64,000 bases of DNA from Thelephora terrestris (Eukaryota > Basidiomycota > Agaricomycetes > Thelephorales > Thelephoraceae), in NCBI GenBank assembly GCA_015956445.1, contig WIUZ02000026.1:62001-126000 (forward strand). The letters run 5' to 3'. Shown here one piece after another: positions 13,201-24,576 of the stretch (its first letter is position 1; the number at the start of each line of letters is the position of its first letter). The notes under the pieces are model-generated. The model saw only the letters and a list, made by a program, of their open reading frames with translations, made no database searches and was not told the origin of the DNA. The position numbers and the translations under genes were made by a program.

Positions 13201-14933
13201 TCACTCCTTGGACTTTAGCGGCGCCCTTCTCTTCGGCTTCTCATCTTCACCCGATTCGGATTCCTCCCTCGTTCTCTTCACCGTAGTCCTGGCTTTCGAA
13301 GGCGGTTTCTTCGCAGTGTTTCCTGCCTTTGATGGAGGTTTGCCACCAACTTTTGAGGGTGGTTTGGAGGTGGCTTTCAATGGACGCTTGGAGGTTTCCC
13401 CCTTTGGCTCCTCTTCCTCGTCGTCTGAGGCGAAGGGATCGTCATCGACCTTTTTCTTCTTGAGCTGTAATCTGGGTTTGGGTTTGGGCTTTGAGGTGGA
13501 CTCTGCCTTTTCATCTTCCTTGCCATCGCCAACCTTACCCTTGGCATCATCTTTCTTGTGTTTCTCAGCTTCGAGGCTAGAGAAGAACTCATCCTTGAGT
13601 TGCTATTTAGGAGGCTCAGGAAAGTCTGGAGGGATGGAAGAATCGCGATCGTGCCTTTATCTCGTCCTCTTTTAACAACGAAGCGTTTTTCCATACCTAA
13701 ACCGTGTATGTTAGTTGACCACACTCAACTTTGTTGGTGCAGGCAGAGGCTCACTGTCGATGGGATGCCACTAGCGTGCTTGCTGTCCAAATCTACGTCG
13801 ATACGTCTAGTTTTCAATCGTGGCGGGTCGTAGGAATTCACGCACGTATGCCGGTGTACAAGTCAGACTTAGCTCCGCTGAGGTTCAAACCGTGATTGCG
13901 CAGAAGTACTTTCATCACCTGTAAGCAGGATGGGTTTAAGAGTGCTCCAGTCTGCGAAGTTCGATCTATAGCACCTTTGTTACATCGTCCTTGTCAAAGA
14001 CGTTTGGCAGGTACACGCATATCACGTGTTGATAGTTTGGTCCCGGAGATCTTGGAGTCGTGGAAACCTTAGCGTGGAATGCAGAAGTTTGTGACAGCGG
14101 ACCAGAGACCAGGGAGTCTGGTGAGGGGCTGAAAATCTGTGGCAAGTAGCCCAGCGTCCGATTACTCACGCGCGAGTCTATTCCAGATGGCGTCCACCTT
14201 GTCGGGAGTGGTGAACACTAGCCTGGAAACATAAATTAGGGTTAGGCGTAAAGGAAGCAAACGCAGGCGACAGAAAAGGTGTAGAGACCATTTCCCTGTT
14301 AGGTAGCCGTTGCGCAGAGCGATCTCCCTCAGCTTGGTTGTGGCTTCAGACTGAGCCTAGTAGAGAATCAGTTGTGAGTCGAGGCTCAGGAGCCACAATG
14401 ACTCGACGGACCTCCTCCCGTATTTCCTTCTTACTCCTCGCCCCGGTCTTTTTGTTAGAACGGACAGGGATAGAAGGATCGTTCTGCAGAATATTGTAAG
14501 GGATGGGAGCAATCTAAGCCGATTTACTGACCTTAATTTCTTCGACCCTGGCGCTGACTTCCTTCACTGGGGAGTACTATTGAGCAAAGCGCTGTGTCAC
14601 TTCTGCGGAGAATATACGCACGCAGGTCCGCGGCCTCCTCGAGAGCGGCATCTATATTCGCGTCCTCTCTCAACGGATCTGACCCTTTCACCCAAATCCA
14701 CTGAACCTAGCATGAGAATCCGCTCCAGCGTCACTATCCCTACACCCACCGGTTTTGTTCCGTCGTCCTCGACCATCGAGGGCCTCTGTGCTCCGCTGAG
14801 CACTAACGACGAGGCAGGCAAAATATCGAACACGAACCTTCTTCAAGAAGTCGTCCAGAGTTACCCCGCATCCTGGATCCCACGAGTAGGGGTAGTCCGA
14901 GAACTGGGGCGCCGTGTCCTCAGTGTTGGTCAT
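13201..14933 (-). CDS. DUF1917 / UPF0696 family protein (Bles03-like)
   Basis: Starts at ATG 14933 (MTNTEDTAPQFSDYPYSWDP) and stops at 13201-13203. About ten short introns separate exons that read in order: TLDDFLKK, RPSMVEDDGTKP, VQWIWVKGSDPLRED, LLKEVSARVEEIK, NDPSIPVRSNKKTG, AQSEATTKLREIALRNGY, WLVFTTPDKVDAIWNRLA, HVICVYLPNVFDKDDVTK, VMKVLLRNHGLNLSGAKSDL and SKHASGIPSTVWKNASLL. The WLVF...VD.IW core and the hVICVY...F.D strand followed by a late K.DLYT match the DUF1917 family, known for an eIF4E-like fold; its cellular role is unclear. After the domain comes a Lys/Glu-rich tail of about 130 residues (KDEFFSSLEAEK to RAPLKSKE) not typical of the family core. The tail joins in frame only through a likely GC-AG intron at about 13585-13636. 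The assignment rests on motif memory, not a search. Confidence 0.8.
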
Positions 14934-15354
14934 CGCGGGAGATAATTGAAACGCATCGAATTGAGCGCCCACGTGATGGGCGGAGATTTGGAAGTTGAGG
15001 TTTCCCACGTTTGCTCATTCCCTTGACTGGGAAGAGTGACTCTTGGGTTGCGGCAAGCCATCTCAGCGGCCGGATTAGTTGTTTGACTGTGGCCACCCTC
15101 ACGATCTTGTGGCCACAAGTAACGACTTTGATGTGACGTGAGGTCAACATGGTGGTGCTCGAAGGAATGAATCCCATCTGGGTCAGATAATACCAAGCAT
15201 TAGGGGTCGCCTTCTACGCGCGCTGGACCAAGGAGTTGTAAAAAGTGTGGAGAATTCCCAGTTCCATTTGAGTCATTGACAGAGGCTTCATTCCCAGCGT
15301 CGCAGAGAGGTACTCTACTAGGATAGTAGATGTCCACAGATCAATTGCTTCAAC

Positions 15355-15426
15355 GGCCGTGTGGCGTAATGGTAGCGCGTCTGACTACGAATCAGGAGGT
15401 TGTAGTTTCGAGTACTACCTCGGTCA
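15355..15426 (+). tRNA. tRNA-Arg(ACG): tRNA-Arg (anticodon ACG)
   Basis: A 72-nt cloverleaf without intron. The acceptor GGCCGTG pairs with CTCGGTC (one T-T mismatch and one G-T pair) before discriminator A. The D stem is GCG/CGC. The anticodon stem TCTGA/TCAGG encloses loop CTACGAA with anticodon ACG. The T stem GTAGT/ACTAC encloses TTCGAGT, which carries the B box. A run of seven T follows at 15429. It lies only 94 bases upstream of the TRAPPC11 start codon on the same strand. Confidence 0.93.
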
Positions 15427-15428
15427 TC

Positions 15429-15435
15429 TTTTTTT
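15429..15435 (+). terminator. RNA polymerase III terminator (T7)
   Basis: Seven consecutive T residues start two bases after the tRNA discriminator base, the standard Pol III stop signal. Confidence 0.85.
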
Positions 15436-15520
15436 GTCTTCCCTCAATTGTTTTTTGCTTGATCGCAATCAGCAACTTTCCGCTTCATTTCACCTTTATG
15501 ATCAGTGGCTCACCGCGACC

Positions 15521-18500
15521 ATGAATTCGTATCCTACAGAACTCCTGGCCCAGCTGGCCCCAGTGATGTTCGTCGCGGGTCTCAACCCTCCAAAATCGCC
15601 TGCACCCCAACCTGTGACCCCGACGACTCCGTCGACGCCACGAGCCCAAGATTCATTCACGCCGCTCATCACCAGGCTAAGAACCACGCTGAGCGCAGTA
15701 CGACAGGTGTCAATATGGCAGTCCGAGAAGACAAAAACATTTCAGATCGTGTTGGTGGACAAGGTACGCAGATCTAACGCGTATCTCTGATACGAGTTCC
15801 CTTGACAAAAACAAGGACGTCCGATTCCCTCCTAGGAAACTCCACCCTCCGGACGACTACCCTGATCAAACTCCCCGCTCCCCGTTGTCTCCGCTGACGC
15901 CTTCTTCACCGCTTTATCCCGACGGTCTCGTTGCTCCAGTATGGATACGAAAGCACACCTCCTTCGTGCCCTCTGTTTTTGTCCTGTTCCTCCATCTTTT
16001 TGAATTCCCGCCGCATACACCGCGATCACCACTTGACTTGCCCGACCAAGATAGAGAACGCCAGCGGGAGGCGGAAGAACGTCGGCAGGACAGCGAGCTG
16101 GCTGCTGAGATAGCTCAAAGGAAGAAGGCTACAAACGAACGGACCATAAAACTCACCGTGGTCCTCCTTGCTAGTAGACGAATGCTAGATGACACGGCGT
16201 TGGATAGCCGGCTCACCTACATCAGGAGGCAGAGTGGATTGGATTCCAGGGCTTCTCTGTTCGTTCTGAGTCCCGTGTCACAGTCAGAGCTGAACGAGTT
16301 CGTGCAAAGGTCCGTATGACAACGTTTTCAGGCTCTACCCGGGACAGACCTTGAATCCTAGCCTACAACAAGCTTTGTACGAACCCGCCGTCGACTACTA
16401 TACCTCACATTCGAAGCGCGTGCGTAGGAAACGGAACAGACATACGCATGGAAATTCCATTAGTTACCCCACTCCGCCTGTCAGTTCGGTACCCGTCCCT
16501 CGTCCGTTGCGGCCGGAAGGGTGGACGGTCCGATACGAGTACAAGATGGCCTGCTTCGCAGAATTTCGAGGGGAAGATGAAGTTGCTCTAAAGTGCGTCC
16601 CCTTGTTGATGCATCCAACTCCTCGACTCACTGTGCGTCAGGCATTACCAGGACGCATATTCCGCCCTGTTGCTTATGTTCGCCTCGATCACAACATTGC
16701 CTCCCCGCACTAAGCGGTGGGCTGAAGCCAAAGTCCTGGCAGACTCGATTGACATTAAGGTGCAGATCGCGTGGATTGTGAATTCTCACTTTCCTCACCA
16801 CTGCGTCAGATATGCAAACTCTACTTATATAATAACGAGCATTCGTTAGCCCTGTCATTCCACAACACGCACATTCGAAAGTTCTGCGATTTTTCCCGGA
16901 TATGGGGAGCCGGCGAAAATACTTTCGAGTTTTGGAGCTGGATGGCGAGGCAGTGAGTACGATATACTCATGTACCGGTAACTCTTTTGACGTTGTGCAG
17001 GCAACGGGTAATGGCGGAGTTGCTAGAACATGGAATGCGATCAACATTGGTTCTCCCTGTTCACCGACCGTCCCTACTTGAGACGCCAGTGACCATGCCC
17101 AGCCAACAAAGCGATGCTTTGACGAGTTTGGGTGTAAACCCTGCACATGCTCTGCAACACCCGGCCTTTTACTATTATACGGCCGCTAGATACACTGAAA
17201 AACGAAGAGAGATGTTCACGGCGGCCCTAGAACTCGAGGTGGGTGGGTCCAACCGAAGAGGATCTTCGTTCGGTCACTGATCAGAATCAAGGCTCGTGGC
17301 GCTGTAGCAAAGCTTTCTCCTGGATTCGCGAACGAGAAGAAAGTCGATCATTTTTCTCTTGTCGTTGAGGTGATCCCCTCCAATCTCGAACTTCGCATGG
17401 CTCCTGACTCCTGCAGATGTACACTAGGAGTTATGAGCTCTTTAAGCAACGGGTTCCTAGCGGCACCTCCCAGCATAATCTCGGCCGATTGATATTCCAC
17501 GTCGCCTATTTGATTGCGCAAACGTATTACGCGTCCGAACAGTTCGATATGGCAATCAAGTAAGTTTTTCTAAGGACTCAGACTGCCAGGAGACTCAGTG
17601 ATGGAACGCAGGTTCTTCGAGCGGATTGCCAAGACATACAGGAAGGAGCAATGGGATGTAATGCTACGACCATTGCTGTCCATCTGGTACTCTTGTGCGC
17701 AACAGACAGGAAATATGGAGTTGAGCGTGCAGCTTTTGCTCGAAATGCTTGGGCATGGTGAGTCACCAGGGTAGTTGCTTCTTTCCGTTTGCCAATGCAT
17801 TACCTACAGGTTCGATCACTGACGACGCTGAACACCTCGAGGAGACATTATATGGAGTGCTTAATGTACTGAAGCCCCCATGATTGATATAGTTCCCATG
17901 CTAACGCCATTCACAGAGCACAGTGCCATCAAGCCAGGATCCCCTTGTCGTCGAGCTTCTCAATTTTCAGTCTATATGTATGTCGGCTCCTTGTGTTTTT
18001 TACTTCGTCAGACCCTGATATCTCCAGCAGTCAGGATCTGGACTCATTTCTGGGAAACCGAAGTTTATGTTGGCCAACCGGCCACGTTTCAGCTGACAAT
18101 TTCTATGCCAGAAGATATTTCTCTCTCCTCGCTCTCCTTCGCTTCGGTTTCCGTCTACTTCTCAGACGACACTTCAACGCCACTTGTCATCCACCACTCT
18201 GATGATGCTCCGGACTCCGAGAAGAAAGTGCGGAGGGTGGCACTCGGCAATGTGTCTCAGTACTTATTCGATGCCGGTGGTGCTGCAGAAGGAGAGGCCA
18301 ATACCATCCAGGCATATTTACGCTGGGGATCCGGTGTCTCGATTACATTCATGGGGACCCTGCAGTTAGAAGTTCCGGGGACACTCAAACTTGCGAAGGT
18401 CGTCTTGACTGTCAAACACAATAGCTGGTGGATAGAGTTACCGATTAAACTTAATGAACTCCAAAACTACGGGGACAGAACACTGGAAACCCCACAGTGG

Positions 18501-20142
18501 TTGACTTCCGTCGATCCCCCGCGACATCTGCCAGTAAAACTGGGAGACTGTACAACTGCGACGTAGGTCTGTGACTGTGATGTTTGGACAAACCTTGACA
18601 TCATGTTTCCTACCAGGGTTCGGTCGCGTCCACATCAGCTTCACGTCCTCATCTCCCACAGCGGGCCTGCATACCTTGATGAAGAATATCCTATCACCAT
18701 CAAGATCACGAATGCGGATGAAAATGTTCTCGATGTTACATTTGACGTGATCTTGCACCCTCCGGAAGACGATTCCTCTGGTATGGTGTCCCGACTCTTA
18801 CCCTGAAGCTTTCAAATTTACGGATTGTGCACAGCAAATCGTATCATTCTGGAGGATGAAGAATCGACGAGTCTCATAAGGGGGGTGAGGTTTGGTGTTT
18901 TGGAGCCTGGCGCTGAGACCGTCAAAACGCTCTACCTCTTGAACACCGGAGCAATTGGAGATCGGACATTGGACGTTTCTATCCGATCCCAGTCCATAAC
19001 TCAGCGGCCGTCATCCCCCGTTCCACGGACCCCAGGCAGCGCAGGCCTTCAAGACGTTAACGAGACTCTGCAGACGTTGGTCGTCCCAACGGCTCAGGCC
19101 ATAAGAGTCACATCCCATGTTACTTACCAGCGTCCGTTGCAACCTCAGCCGGGCTTGGCGGATTTGAGGATGTATGGGAATGATTTTTGGGAGGATAGTG
19201 TTTCTGGGGAAGCTACCATTACATCGGTTTTCCGGTGCGTTGCATCATGTGGGCTGAAGCTCGAGAGTATCCAATTCGAAAGCCAGGTAAAACACGTACG
19301 CTTCGTATTGTTGTTCACACATAATGAACTTTCACAGGAGCATACAATGGCGAGACTGATAGACTGCTCCCTGGATAACATTGAGCCTGAAGATACAGCG
19401 GATGGTACTTAAAGCCTCTCCTCGTTGATTAACCTGATACTAACACTCCACGCAGACTGGCTCACCGGAGACGAGTTCACAACAATCTGCCGTGTCACCG
19501 TGTCGCAGCCCGAAGGTTCAAAGTCAAATATCCCTACTCCTGGGGTATACGTCGTTCGGTGGAGGAGGTACGTTCGGTGATGGAAAGGTCATTTCTGCGA
19601 ACGTTGGCTCATCGAATAGATTATTGCCGGATGGCGAGCCAGGGACTCTCTCCACAACCAAATTTGCGCTGCCGCCGCTCAACCCCCCTTCAGACGATCT
19701 CGTTGCGCTCCTAGATCTTCCGTCTACCGGAAGGCTCCATGTTCCAATGGTCATGAGGTTGACAGTGAGGAACAGTGACTCCTCGAGGACGGCCGTGGTC
19801 ACGGTTCACTTAGAACCCGACCCTTCGGACGGTTTTGTTGTTGCCGGATTGAGATCTGGAAGGATCCCTATGCTGTTACCGGAGACGGAGGCCACACTCT
19901 GCTGGAAGTTGATACCTGTCGAGTGCGGGTTCGCCAGAGTTCCAAAGATCAAAGTGATCGATAGGAGGAAAGCCATCGTCCCTCCTGGACAGGAGCCGCC
20001 CGACCCACCACCCGAGCCGGGGAGCGATGCTGAAGGGGATATTGTGAAGCTTGTGGATGTTAGATGGGATGGTAGGACTGGAGGTGGCGAGGAGGCTCGG
20101 GCGACTGGGGATATTGGAAGTATCTTGATTCTCCCACAGTAG
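15521..20142 (+). CDS. TRAPPC11: TRAPP complex subunit TRAPPC11 (Foie gras/Gryzun)
   Basis: Large multi-exon gene (more than ten introns of about 50-60 nt) starting MNSYPTELLAQLAPVMFVAGL. The N-terminal part has the conserved segments DVRFPPRKLHPPDDYP, a charged coiled stretch (DRERQREAEERRQ), KLTVVLLASRRMLDD and YIRRQSGLDSRASLFVLS. Next comes the Foie-gras domain with repeat-like helices (YEYKMACFAEFRGEDEVALK, HALQHPAFYYYTAARYTEKR, TYYASEQFDMAIKFFERIA). The C-terminal Gryzun-like beta-rich part ends with LHVPMVMRLTVRNSDSSRT and ILILPQ at 20142. TRAPPC11 is a tethering subunit of the TRAPP III complex acting in ER-Golgi traffic and autophagy. An example intron, about 16312-16363, joins NEFVQ to SLQQALYEP. 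The start was chosen because MNSYP...LAPVMFVAGL is the usual N-terminus; an upstream in-frame extension only reads through the tRNA. Confidence 0.9.
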
Positions 20143-20580
20143 ATAATAATCAACTCGATCTTGGGACTCGCAGAATACTCTAGTGTAAGGTGGGAACCCC
20201 AAGTGTGGTGACAGAGGTATGTAAACTTCGATCCCGAGTTCGGGTTGGTGAATCGTAGCAGAAAGGGGGTGAGCGTCTTCGCTAAGAAAAAGTAAGAACA
20301 AACGGTTTCCGGTCAATTTGAGTTCACGCCTCAGCGTATCTTGCGGGGCGTAATCCGATACATGTTGTTGCGATTTGTTGTACAGTAGTGTGTTAGTACC
20401 GATACATTAGTTGATATGCGCAGGAAGTAGTACGGGGCTGCGGAGAGAGCCAATTGCGAGAAACGGAAACAAATAAAGCAGAGGGGAGTGGTAATGTGAG
20501 TGGCGAGCGAATGATGATAGAGTTGACGGATAGAGTTCCGAGCCTGTTGGTCCGGCAGCAATGAACAGAGAGCGGGTCCT

Positions 20581-23241
20581 CTAAGCGTGAAGTGCATGGT
20601 GGCGGCCAGCGTGCACCGGCGGAGCAGTGGCTTGATAGCAAGGCGGGGGTTCTCCTGTCTCAGCCTCCTGGCCGGTTACAAGTCGCTCGAACTGAAGAGT
20701 GAGCTGCTCCCTCTCTTCCAATGTAATCCTCTGAGTGGGGTCCGTTGGGGCGACATACTCTGGGGTTGGAGCATCGTGTTCAGCTGTCAACACTTCGCGG
20801 ACGATGCTCGATGGACCGGGTTTCGAAGACGATGATTCCCCAGGCGACTCTAGAGCGGAGTGCCACGTTGGCGAATATGCTGGGAGGGAGGTATACTTCT
20901 GGTTGCACAAATGCTGTGGAATTATGGTCAATCTTCAGAACCACGGCGCACCACACGCGAGACAAACTCACAGAAAGCAAATGGATCGGGTACTGAATGA
21001 TTATATCGTACATCTTCTTTTTCTTCGAACCGTCCCCACCCCCTTCGCCCGCAGGCGTTTTCTCGACTCGAATAGTGATCATGAGCGTATGAGAAACGGT
21101 GATGTTCCCCTTCTTGTTCATGTTCGTCGGACGCAGCGCGCCGTAGGTGTTGAAGATCTCGACATTGAACCGAAGCGGCCACGGTCCGGGACCCATCCAT
21201 TCTGCGGCCAACTCCACCGCACGTTCTTCTTCGCTTTGTCCCGTGTACTCGAGGTCTTCACGCGCGAGTGCGTACAGTGGAGATTTATGAGGATCTGTTT
21301 CGGTAAGAGGGAGGATGGGCGTGCGGCTCTTATCGGAATCCTTCAAGCAATAGAGGACCTGCCGAGTGGACTTCGGGACCTTGGCAACTTTCTGCATTTC
21401 GGAGTAGTACATGACCTTCTCTGTTGAAAGGAACCAAGGCGACCTTCAGAACGAGGGCCTTGTTATAAGAAATTACAACGACGCACCATCGATCGCCACA
21501 GACACCTTGTAGATTTTGATCTTCGCCATAGGCAGAAGCGTGAGCTGAATTGGGACCTTAGTTCCTATGGGAAACGCTCGGCCAACGATAGACAAGCAAT
21601 ACACCATCTGGTCTTCCCATGTTTTGTTGACGGTGACACTCTCGACGTCCTCAGTAGCGTCCTCACTGGGCGTGGCGACCACATTGATGGTGCGTACAGT
21701 TTCCATCCTTGGAGTGAATCTTCCAGGACGATGAACGGTGGCCGTCAGAGTCCAAACGATCGAACCAAACATGGAGTCGAGAGATGGTGGGGAGTCAGCA
21801 GGAATGGCGAATGATATCGGGTATCTGTAGGTTCCTAAAAACCATGTTGCCATGAGGGACTTGAACATTCAGCGAAACGAATGGGAGGGCACCTTTCTTG
21901 AATTCCTTCCACCGATCCCGAGGCTCCCTTCCCTCTTCAGGTTCTAACCCGAAGACTTCGCTGACCTTAATCAACGCATGCGACAAGTCTCGACTCATAC
22001 CCTTTCCCTTCTCCCCAGCCTCCCTAGACCTCCCCCTGATCACTTCACCGGTCTTCTCACCACCGTGCGCATCTGACCCGATTGGGGTTCCTTCGGCCCC
22101 CCTCTTTCTAGCCATCGGAGAACGGGATCTCACCCTGTCCAGGATCGCATCGGAGATGGCGTGGAGGCTGAACCTATTCCTTCTCTTTCGGCCGCGGGTG
22201 CCATCATCGAACTCGACTGGGCCTCTCGACGCTGCGAATAGGTCCGGTGTCTCGCTTGACGGGGTGTGGAGCGTCGGACTGAGGACCGGTGAGGCAAGGG
22301 TGCTGTTGTCTGTCAGCAGGGGAGTTGTTCGGCTAGATGGCGTGTTGAGATCCGATCCAAGCGCTCGCCTAAAGTCCTCCACCACGTGGCTGATCCGTCT
22401 TCGAGATGCTTGAGGTGGCGGGGTAGACAGACTGCTTGTCCCTGATATCGTAAATCTGTGGTCACGTTGGACTGGGTTCGAGTCCGACTGGACACGTGAC
22501 AATGGATTGGTCCGAGACGGAGATCCTTGGTCCGGAGGCGGGGTGTAGTGAGTCGGGGACAAGCTAGCTGCTGAGGATGTTGGGCTTCCTTCGGGCGTGT
22601 TCTCCGCGCTGGGAATGTAGCTCGGGGTAGGAATATGGGTGGTGGCATGATGGCTGACGATATCACGGTGGAAGTTGTGAAGATCAAGGCTGGCTCCACG
22701 TCGACCCCTGAGTAGATCGTGGGCACGTCGTTGAGCATGTGAGTTCTCGTTGTCCCCATTGTCGGCCTCGAGGTCAGAGGAAGAGGTATAATCCTCTTCC
22801 ACCGTCTCCCTTGATGATGCCGGGCCAAGCGATATGGCCCTACGAGAATGATGCTCTTCTGCCTCTTGGCGGAAGTAAATTGTAGATGATGAATACAATT
22901 GATGTTCTTCCGTGACTTCAACGCGTCGAGAGCCAGCTCCTACAGTTGATTCGCGCCAGTGACATGTGCATGAATGTAGGGTAGGGGAGGCGGTGACTTT
23001 GGATGGCCAACGTACCTTCAGGCCAACGAGTGGCAGACTTGGCGGTCAACTCGATACCGATACTGCATATTTTGGTGGGTTTGGAGAGGTGGAGGACGAG
23101 AACCCCTCTAACCATCGACGGCGGAGAAAGTTCGTTGTGTGTGTAATGTCTCCCGGAAAAATCGACATCCTTGAGATAGATAACCGACTCAGCCAAACGA
23201 ATCGTTAGATTACTCTTGTCCTTCTCTTCACGCTCCTTCAT
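20581..23241 (-). CDS. Arrestin-related trafficking adaptor (ART family)
   Basis: Reads MKEREEKDKSNLTIRLAESV from 23241, then arrestin N-domain strands (PPSMVRGVLVLHLSKPTKI, IELTAKSATRWPEG). A long Ser/Pro/Arg-rich insert of about 300 residues follows, apparently disordered. The second half of the arrestin fold comes next (YPISFAIPADSPPSLDSMFG, VVYCL-type strand, VPIQLTLLPMAKIKIYKV). The C-terminal tail contains GEPPPCYQATAPP, a PPxY motif of the kind bound by WW domains of Rsp5/Nedd4 ubiquitin ligases. Such adaptors recruit the ligase to plasma-membrane transporters for endocytosis. A 5'-UTR intron is likely (gtaagg near 23400 to cag at about 23245), because no ATG lies in frame upstream. 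The large insert splitting the arrestin fold is the unusual part. Confidence 0.88.
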
Positions 23242-23507
23242 TTTCTGGGACGCGCGACGCGGGAGGGGGGCAGAGCAAGAAGGAGAGCGAGTGGGAAGGG
23301 TGAGAGCAGTTGTAGAGGGGAAGGTTGTAAGAATATAAACATTGTTATTGGATGGGAGATGGTTCGCAAAACAAGGTCCGAAGTGATGGGCGGGACGGCC
23401 TTACCCTGTTGAGCTTGATCGAATGAGCCAGGAAGGTTTTTGATGGCCAAGTATTCCTTGCACCGTCACCGATTCCGAGAGTCCCACAACGCCGGGTATG
23501 CGTGCAG

Positions 23508-23525
23508 GAGAGAGAGAGAGAGAGA
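23508..23525. repeat. (GA)9 microsatellite
   Basis: Nine uninterrupted GA dinucleotides lie in the 5' flank of the arrestin gene. As (TC)n on the transcribed strand this matches the pyrimidine-rich leader or promoter tracts common in fungi. Confidence 0.8.
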
Positions 23526-23676
23526 TGGCTCGAGGATGCGAGAGCATGGAGATAACACATTATAGCGTAGGTGTATCTGTACCTGTATATTAGTCTACGA
23601 TCGGATTCCTATATATCTGCTAATCCTCCCTGCGAACGTTCGTCACTGTAGCCCCCGTCTAAATGCAATAGGGCAC

Positions 23677-24441
23677 TCACTCTGGTGTTTCCCGGCGCAG
23701 GAAGAGGTCTATCGCCGCCGAGAATGCCGCGAACCCAAGGCCTCCCCACAGCGCACCTTTCGGCCCAGTATTGCGAGCCAAGACACCCCCAGCAACGAAC
23801 CCAGCCGCGATAGCATTCCCGATATCATTCCGAGCCCGATACTGCGCATACAGGGATATCCGTAAGACATTGGAATCAATTGGCGACATATTTCGTATGA
23901 AAAAACGGAACCCCAGGGGAAGGAGGAAGTAGGCGAAGCCACATCGGGTGAGAGCCCACGGATTTGTCCCAGGAGGAAAAGAGAGCAAGAACTCACCGAC
24001 TCAATAACGCACTCTGTGCCTGCAAACAACACGGTCACCTTCGCAAAGCCCTTCCCACTCCTCCACATTCCCCGCCCCATTTCAGCAAAAATTTCTCTGG
24101 CTTTCGCGGTGGTGGAAATGGCCCCCGTGGCCTGCTGTTGCTGTCGGATCAGAGGGTCTTCGTATGCAAACGAGGCGGACATTAATGAGATGAAGGCTCC
24201 CATTCCGAAACCTACAGCCAGAAGGCCGCATGAGCGTACGCTCGTCGGAGAGGCGGAACCAACGCGCACCCATGCCAGCGGCCATAGCCGTCTTTGCTAC
24301 ACACGACTCCATCCCCATCTGCATGTAATTTTGCATCCTCTTGTTTTGGAGCATAACTTGGCGGTCATCTTCGGTGAAACCTGGAGGCAGTGGTTCCTTG
24401 CCTGCAGGGAATAGTGGAGGAACACCAGGGAGGTTACTCAT
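23677..24441 (-). CDS. TIM22: Mitochondrial inner-membrane translocase Tim22
   Basis: Three exons give about 175 aa from [17 protein letters not shown]. They carry the Tim17/22/23 family pattern: [19 protein letters not shown] with the conserved Cys near the first membrane segment, [54 protein letters not shown] and [16 protein letters not shown]. Tim22 forms the pore of the carrier translocase that inserts metabolite carriers into the inner membrane. Intron 1 (58 nt) splits a glycine codon after AAGM. Intron 2 is longer (about 150 nt) and joins CVIES to YRARND. The first ATG in frame, at 24441, is used; an upstream extension would need a non-ATG start. The RER1 stop codon lies 136 bases upstream on the same strand. 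Confidence 0.93.
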
Positions 24442-24576
24442 GAAGGATCGTGACGCGTAAGGATTTCGGCGAGCGTGATCGGAGCTCAAAACAAAACAAT
24501 CATTAGTGAGCTATGTACTAAGTACTGGATTCTTCTATGCGAACAACAGCCGCAACCAAGGAAAAGATGGTATCGC

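Noticed and set aside
13208-13675. Plus-strand frame of 155 codons rich in Phe, Gly and Ser
   Set aside because: It is the complement of the charged tail of the minus-strand DUF1917 gene; the Lys/Glu codons of that gene read as Phe/Leu/Ser on this strand.
15359-15520. In-frame N-terminal extension of TRAPPC11
   Set aside because: It only reads through the tRNA-Arg gene and its terminator. The conserved N-terminus begins at 15521.
22462-22475. GGGTTCGAGTCC, a match to a tRNA B box
   Set aside because: It lies inside the arrestin coding exon; no acceptor, D or anticodon stem can be folded around it.
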